Shown: piece by piece, positions 7,017 through 10,579 of the stretch
Numbering within the stretch: the first letter of the stretch is position 1
Layout of the letters: every line of letters begins with the position of its first letter
DNA from: Gammaproteobacteria bacterium CG22_combo_CG10-13_8_21_14_all_40_8
Lineage (GTDB): Bacteria > Pseudomonadota > Gammaproteobacteria > Enterobacterales > GCA-002770795
Direction: 5' to 3'
NCBI GenBank assembly: GCA_002770795.1
Contig: PCTP01000257.1
Location: 329 to 10,907, forward strand
DNA: 10,579 bases
Translations under genes and position numbers: made by a program
The notes under the pieces: generated by a model
What the model was told of the DNA's origin: nothing
What the model saw: the letters and a program-made list of their open reading frames with translations, nothing else
Databases searched by the model: none

Positions 7017-9632
7017 ATGAATACAACCATAAAATCGAGCCAGCAAATTAGAACAGCTTTCCTGGAATTTTTTAGCCAAAAAGGACACACACCAGTGTTA
7101 TCTTCCCCTTTAGTGCCAGGAAATGACCCAACGCTATTGTTCACTAACGCCGGCATGGTTCAGTTCAAAGAGTTGTTTTTGGGACAAGAAAAACGCAGTT
7201 ATTCCAAGGCGGTGAGTGTGCAACGTTGTGTGCGTGCCGGTGGTAAGCACAATGATCTAGAAAATGTGGGTTATACCGCACGCCATCATACCTTTTTTGA
7301 AATGTTGGGTAATTTTAGTTTTGGTGACTATTTTAAACGTGATGCGATTAAATATGCTTGGGAGTTTCTAACGCAAGTTGTTGGATTACCTGCCGAAAAG
7401 CTTTGGGTGACTGTCTATAAAGATGATCTAGAAGCTGAAAAAATTTGGTTTGATGATGTGGGCATCGATCAAACTCGTTTTTCTCGTTTAGGAGAAAAAG
7501 ATAATTTTTGGGCCATGGGAGATACTGGGCCCTGTGGTCCTTGCTCAGAAATTTTTTATGACCATGGAGAAGATATTCCAGGTGGGCCTCCAGGTTCTGA
7601 AGGCGAAGATGAAGATCGTTATATTGAAATTTGGAATCTTGTGTTTATGCAATACGAGCGTCAAGCAGATGGCTCGATGATCCCATTACCTAACCCGTCC
7701 ATTGATACTGGGATGGGATTAGAAAGGATTGCAGCGATTTTGCAAGGTGTTCATAGTAATTATGAAATTGATACCTTCCAACATCTTATCCATGACACAG
7801 CCAAGGTTGTGGGATGCCAGGATCTAGAAAATCAGTCACTGAGAGTAATCGCTGATCATATTCGATCCTGCTCATTTATGATTGCGGATGGCGTTCTCCC
7901 TTCCAACGAGGGGCGAGGCTATGTGTTGCGCCGAATTATACGTCGTGCGGTACGTCACGGATTTAAACTGGGAGGAGAGCAAGGTTTTTTCAACAAGCTA
8001 GTGGCTTCCCTCTGCCAAGTGATGGGTGAACCCTATCCAGAATTAGTCGAATCCCAAGCGCGCATCGAGATGACATTGGCTCGTGAAGAAGAGCAATTTT
8101 CCAGAACTCTGGCGCAGGGCATGGAGTTGTTGGAAAAGGAGCTGGTTAAACTCTCTGGTGACTGTATACCAGGTGAACTGGTTTTTAAACTCTACGATAC
8201 CTTTGGTTTCCCCCTGGATTTAACCTGTGACATTGCCAGAGAGAAATCTCTTCAGGTGGATGAAGAGGGTTTTGAAAAAGAGATGAATGCCCAAAAAAAT
8301 CGCTCAAAACAATCAAGTCAGTTTGCCGTTGATTATCGAGATGGCATTCATTCGGATCAAAAAACCGAGTTTTTAGGCTATGACCAATTAGAAGTGTCAT
8401 CGGTGATTAGGGAGATTTTCTATCAAGGAGAAAGTGTTACTCAGATTGAAAAACAGCAATCTGCGGTTATCGTGCTGGATTGCACCAGCTTTTATGCGGA
8501 GTCTGGTGGCCAGGTTGGTGATAAAGGCTCATTAATTTTTAATGGGGGTGTTTTTGAGGTGTCAGATACCACTAAATCAGGTAACGCCTTCCTTCATCAT
8601 GGTCATCTGGCCTCAGGTCATTTAAAGGTTGGAGATGTTGTCGATGCCAGAGTCGAATCCGAGGTGAGACGCGCTACAGCACTGAATCATTCAGCGACAC
8701 ATCTTATTCATGCAGCACTCAGACAAGTTTTAGGGCTACATGTTGTACAAAAAGGCTCAATGGTTTCCTCTGACTATTTAAGATTTGACTTTGCCAACCC
8801 TGAACCCGTGAGTCCACAACAGCTTTTAGAGATTGAAGCCATTGCTAATCACCATATTCAGAAAAATTATGAAGTTGTCACGCAGTTGATGACCCCAGAA
8901 AAAGCCAGAGAAGATGGTGCGATGGCTTTATTTGGTGAGAAGTATGGAGAAGAGGTTAGAGTACTCACTATGGGGACTTTTTCTAAAGAGCTGTGTGGTG
9001 GTACCCATGTTAAAAGAACGGGTGATATCGGCCTTGTCAAATTGACCCATGAGTCAGGTATCGCTTCTGGTGTACGACGTGTCGAAGGACTGAGTGGTAA
9101 AAAAGCGATAGACTACATGCAAAAACAACAGCAACTTATTCAACAATTGAGCACAGTTTTGAAGTCAAATTCAGACAACTTGTTGGATAGGGTTGAACAG
9201 TTACAACAGCAACTGAAAGAAAGTCAAAAAAATATTCAAGACATGCAGACTAAAATAGTCTTGGGTCAAGATCATGATCCCATGAGTGAGACCATAGAAA
9301 TAAAAGGCATTCAACTTCTCACAAAACAATATGAAAACTTACCCATTAAGGCTTTAAGAGACACGCTTGATAAGCTAAAAGACAAGCTTAAGCAAGGTGT
9401 TGTCATTTTAGCTTCAAAAGATGAAGAGAAAGCGCAAATCATCGTGGGGGTGACAAAACCTTTGTGTAATAAACTCAATGCAGGTCAGTTAGTTAATTTC
9501 TTGGCACAGCAAATTGGTGGAAAAGGAGGCGGACGGCCAGATATGGCGCAGGCAGGTGGGCCTGATGGCGCTCATCTCACTCAGGTTTTAGATTCTGCAA
9601 AAGATTGGATAAAACAGAATTATAGTTCTTAG
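7017..9632 (+). CDS. alaS: Alanyl-tRNA synthetase
   Basis: AlaRS charges tRNA-Ala with alanine and clears mischarged Ser and Gly. At 871 residues it is full length (E. coli about 876). The class II catalytic core is N-terminal, with motif 2 around RCVRAGGKHNDLENVG (70-85) and ARHHTFFEMLGNFSFGDY (88-105). The editing domain shows the four metal ligands H558 and H562 (HSATH) and C660 and H664 (CGGTH). A coiled segment rich in Gln and Leu (about 702-747) leads to the C-Ala domain with GGKGGGRPDMAQAGG (834-848). The ribosome site is only GAG (7008-7010), 6 bases before ATG. It lies 38 bases after recX, as in E. coli and many relatives, and may share transcripts with recA-recX. Nothing essential is missing. 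Confidence 0.98.
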   Translation: MNTTIKSSQQIRTAFLEFFSQKGHTPVLSSPLVPGNDPTLLFTNAGMVQFKELFLGQEKRSYSKAVSVQRCVRAGGKHNDLENVGYTARHHTFFEMLGNFSFGDYFKRDAIKYAWEFLTQVVGLPAEKLWVTVYKDDLEAEKIWFDDVGIDQTRFSRLGEKDNFWAMGDTGPCGPCSEIFYDHGEDIPGGPPGSEGEDEDRYIEIWNLVFMQYERQADGSMIPLPNPSIDTGMGLERIAAILQGVHSNYEIDTFQHLIHDTAKVVGCQDLENQSLRVIADHIRSCSFMIADGVLPSNEGRGYVLRRIIRRAVRHGFKLGGEQGFFNKLVASLCQVMGEPYPELVESQARIEMTLAREEEQFSRTLAQGMELLEKELVKLSGDCIPGELVFKLYDTFGFPLDLTCDIAREKSLQVDEEGFEKEMNAQKNRSKQSSQFAVDYRDGIHSDQKTEFLGYDQLEVSSVIREIFYQGESVTQIEKQQSAVIVLDCTSFYAESGGQVGDKGSLIFNGGVFEVSDTTKSGNAFLHHGHLASGHLKVGDVVDARVESEVRRATALNHSATHLIHAALRQVLGLHVVQKGSMVSSDYLRFDFANPEPVSPQQLLEIEAIANHHIQKNYEVVTQLMTPEKAREDGAMALFGEKYGEEVRVLTMGTFSKELCGGTHVKRTGDIGLVKLTHESGIASGVRRVEGLSGKKAIDYMQKQQQLIQQLSTVLKSNSDNLLDRVEQLQQQLKESQKNIQDMQTKIVLGQDHDPMSETIEIKGIQLLTKQYENLPIKALRDTLDKLKDKLKQGVVILASKDEEKAQIIVGVTKPLCNKLNAGQLVNFLAQQIGGKGGGRPDMAQAGGPDGAHLTQVLDSAKDWIKQNYSS

Positions 9633-9687
9633 AATTGAGGTCTAAAGGATGAAAATTGAAAAAAATCAAGAAAAACAAAAGGAATTC

Positions 9688-9716
9688 TTGAGTTCTGTGG
9701 CAAACCCTAAGATAAT
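9688..9716 (+). promoter_or_regulatory. Candidate sigma-70 promoter for csrA
   Basis: TTGAGT (9688-9693, 4 of 6 matches) and GATAAT (9711-9716, 5 of 6) are separated by exactly 17 bases. This is the best promoter-like pair in the 220 bases between alaS and csrA. Transcription would start at about 9722-9724, giving a leader of roughly 130 bases that contains two inverted repeats. The -35 overlaps the right arm of a 7-base inverted repeat, TCAAGAA (9666-9672) with TTCTTGA (9685-9691). Confidence 0.45.
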
Positions 9717-9732
9717 GTGAGTGCAGGTAAAA

Positions 9733-9777
9733 CTCATTTATGCTCTTGAACTTTACTAATATGACCCCATAAATGAG
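9733..9777 (+). repeat. Perfect 10-base inverted repeat in the csrA leader
   Basis: CTCATTTATG (9733-9742) and CATAAATGAG (9768-9777) are exact complements around a 25-base loop. In RNA this would form the first stem of the csrA leader, starting about 10 bases after the proposed transcription start. A GGA follows at once (9779-9781). There is no T-tract, so it is not an intrinsic terminator. A DNA operator is the alternative. Confidence 0.6.
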
Positions 9778-9783
9778 CGGAGG

Positions 9784-9823
9784 GGTTGCTGATGATGTCA
9801 AATGATTGATCAAAACAGCAGCC
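9784..9823 (+). repeat. Second leader hairpin before csrA
   Basis: GGTTGCTG (9784-9791) can pair over all eight bases (one G-U) with CAGCAGCC (9816-9823). The 24-base loop includes the palindrome TTGATCAA (9806-9813 region). The stem lies between a GGA (9779-9781) and the csrA Shine-Dalgarno GGAG (9841-9844), leaving both GGA triplets unpaired. Confidence 0.45.
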
Positions 9824-9852
9824 ATACACAATTGATTAATGGAGATTGACAT

Positions 9853-10056
9853 ATGTTAATTTTAACAAGAAGGGTTGGAGAAACCCTTATGATAGATGAT
9901 GATGTTACGGTAACCGTTTTGGGCGTTAAAGGAAATCAAGTACGTATTGGCATCAATGCACCAAAGGAAGTTTCTGTTCACAGAGAAGAAATTTATCTTA
10001 AAATCCAAAGAGAAAAGAATGATCCTGATGCTGAAGAATCTATCGGCAACGTTTAA
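9853..10056 (+). CDS. csrA: Carbon storage regulator CsrA (RsmA)
   Basis: CsrA is a homodimeric RNA-binding protein that binds GGA motifs in mRNA leaders and represses or activates translation of genes for carbon storage, motility, biofilm and, in pathogens, transmission traits. The 67-residue sequence follows the family almost throughout: LTRRVGETLMI (4-14), TVLGVKGNQVRIG (21-33), NAPKEVSVHREEIY (35-48) with the RNA-binding R44, and a variable acidic tail. Residues 15-16 are DD where E. coli has GD. GGAG (9841-9844) lies 8 bases before ATG. That GGA, in the context ATGGA, and another at 9779-9781 could allow CsrA to repress its own translation, as in E. coli (inference). It lies 220 bases after alaS and is followed by tRNA-Ser and tRNA-Arg, as in E. 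coli. Confidence 0.98.
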   Translation: MLILTRRVGETLMIDDDVTVTVLGVKGNQVRIGINAPKEVSVHREEIYLKIQREKNDPDAEESIGNV

Positions 10057-10067
10057 TTCATAATATT

Positions 10068-10121
10068 AAGGATATTATCAAATCAACACTTGTTTTTTTT
10101 TCAAAATAAGGTAATATCCTT
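10068..10121. repeat. 12-base inverted repeat with T9 loop after csrA
   Basis: AAGGATATTATC (10068-10079) pairs with GGTAATATCCTT (10110-10121), with 11 Watson-Crick pairs and one G-U. The 30-base loop holds nine T in a row (10093-10101). It starts 11 bases after the csrA stop. It may act as an mRNA 3' end structure, but the T run lies inside the loop and not after the stem, so it is not a standard terminator. Confidence 0.5.
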
Positions 10122-10132
10122 CGCCGTTAATC

Positions 10133-10165
10133 CTGTACAGATTTAACCTCAGTTAAACAATACAG
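10133..10165. repeat. Two-step dyad upstream of tRNA-Ser
   Basis: An inner perfect hairpin TTTAAC-CTCA-GTTAAA (10142-10157) is enclosed by an outer pair CTGTA (10133-10137) and TACAG (10161-10165). The left end is itself the palindrome CTGTACAG (10133-10140). It lies 20-50 bases before the tRNA, where its promoter should be. An operator or the stem of a csrA transcript is possible. I find no good -35/-10 pair; TATAGA (10171-10176) is the best -10. Confidence 0.4.
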
Positions 10166-10185
10166 ATAAGTATAGATAGAGTTTC

Positions 10186-10309
<124 letters not shown>

Positions 10310-10310
10310 G

Positions 10311-10338
10311 TTGACAATAAAAAGTTAACCCTTATAAT
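10311..10338 (+). promoter_or_regulatory. Strong sigma-70 promoter of tRNA-Arg
   Basis: TTGACA (10311-10316) and TATAAT (10333-10338) are both perfect consensus hexamers, separated by 16 bases. The discriminator GCCCGCC (10339-10345) is GC-rich, the hallmark of stable-RNA promoters under ppGpp stringent control. Transcription should start near 10345, leaving a leader of about 25 bases before the tRNA. Stringent control is inferred from the family of such promoters. Confidence 0.85.
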
Positions 10339-10370
10339 GCCCGCCTCAATGAAGAGAAGTCAAAAGTTAT

Positions 10371-10447
10371 GCGCCCGTAGCTCAGCTGGATAGAGTACCT
10401 GGCTACGAACCAGGGGGTCGGGAGTTCGAATCTCTCCGGGCGCGCCA
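10371..10447 (+). tRNA. tRNA-Arg, anticodon ACG
   Basis: This is a complete 77-base cloverleaf. The acceptor stem is GCGCCCG (10371-10377) with CGGGCGC (10437-10443), then discriminator G and encoded CCA (10445-10447). The anticodon stem CCTGG/CCAGG holds the loop CTACGAA with anticodon ACG at 10405-10407. The first base should be edited to inosine (ICG) to read CGU, CGC and CGA. The T-loop GTTCGAATC is canonical. It has its own consensus promoter and an adjoining terminator, and matches the argV-type genes beside csrA/serV in E. coli, where several copies occur; here only one is seen. Confidence 0.97.
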
Positions 10448-10451
10448 TATT

Positions 10452-10480
10452 AAAAAATCACCTTCAAGGTGATTTTTTTT
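10452..10480 (+). terminator. Rho-independent terminator after tRNA-Arg
   Basis: The stem AAAAAATCACC (10452-10462) and GGTGATTTTTT (10468-10478), with loop TTCAA, ends in eight T (10473-10480). It lies 4 bases after the tRNA CCA. The stem can also act in the minus direction because of the A run, so it may serve a convergent gene. Confidence 0.9.
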
Positions 10481-10527
10481 GCAAAAAATTCTATATTTCT
10501 CATGTCAAATTGCTGCTACCTTAAGAT

Positions 10528-10579
10528 TTAACTTCTAAACTTCCTAGGATCTTGTCCAAGAATAGACTGATCTACTGCG
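10528..10579 (-). CDS. Possible C-terminal end of a minus-strand gene
   Basis: One minus-strand frame is open from the right edge to a TAA at 10530-10528 and would encode 16 residues ending DPRKFRS. A convergent gene using the tRNA-Arg terminator in reverse would fit. The stretch is far too short to judge coding, and no family is recognised; 10481-10527 shows nothing else. Confidence 0.15.
   Translation of the reverse strand, partial: AVDQSILGQDPRKFRS

Noticed and set aside
9666..9691. Stem TCAAGAA/TTCTTGA as the alaS terminator
   Set aside because: The stem is short and AT-rich with a 12-base loop and no following T-tract, so it does not qualify as intrinsic terminator.
9577..9852. Minus-strand 91-codon frame over the alaS end and csrA leader
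   Set aside because: It overlaps the conserved C-Ala end of AlaRS, the composition is not protein-like, and the region is better explained as the csrA promoter and leader.
10371..10579. Integration site or prophage edge at the 3' end of tRNA-Arg
   Set aside because: tRNA-Arg genes are common integration targets, but no repeat of the tRNA 3' end and no integrase is visible in the 132 bases that remain.

Overview
The window looks like chromosomal DNA of a low-to-moderate GC gammaproteobacterium. The main reason is the block pncC-recA-recX-alaS-csrA followed by tRNA-Ser(GCU) and tRNA-Arg(ACG), all on the + strand. This is the same order as around recA/csrA in E. coli. Proteins are canonical in length and motifs, and the tRNA genes encode CCA. 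The family cannot be fixed by eye. The DUF2608-type HAD protein recalls Legionella/Coxiella relatives. The Oar-like TonB receptor and the multidomain secreted endonuclease I recall Alteromonadales-like or other marine gammaproteobacteria.

Layout. 1-409 (minus): N-terminus of an exported TonB-dependent, Oar-like receptor cut by the window edge. 618-2300 (plus): two exported enzymes 21 bases apart, an S1/P1-family zinc nuclease and a HAD/DUF2608 putative phosphatase. 2325-4652 (minus, convergent): a 775-residue exported endonuclease I with fibronectin III, lamin-tail, PKD and proprotein-convertase P domains. 4868-9632 (plus): pncC (stand-alone CinA C-terminal domain), recA, recX and alaS, tightly spaced. 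9853-10056: csrA, behind a structured leader with its own candidate promoter. 10186-10480: tRNA-Ser, a consensus promoter with GC-rich discriminator, tRNA-Arg and a strong intrinsic terminator. The last 99 bases hold at most the tail of a minus-strand gene. No stretch over 300 bases lacks a gene.

How the parts fit. The left half reads as an accessory export module for degrading nucleic acids: two unrelated nucleases and a putative phosphatase that could take nucleotides to nucleosides plus phosphate, next to an outer-membrane receptor. The joint function is inferred from co-location only. The right half is conserved housekeeping: NMN salvage, recombination and its modulator, alanyl-tRNA charging, the global RNA-binding regulator CsrA, and two tRNAs. 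I see no mobile element, CRISPR array or phage gene, and no clearly new defence or secretion system. The points most worth a second look are the secreted nuclease/phosphatase cluster (with a Phe in place of the usual N-terminal Trp of the S1/P1 nuclease), the inverted repeats in the csrA leader, and the dyads around the tRNA genes.
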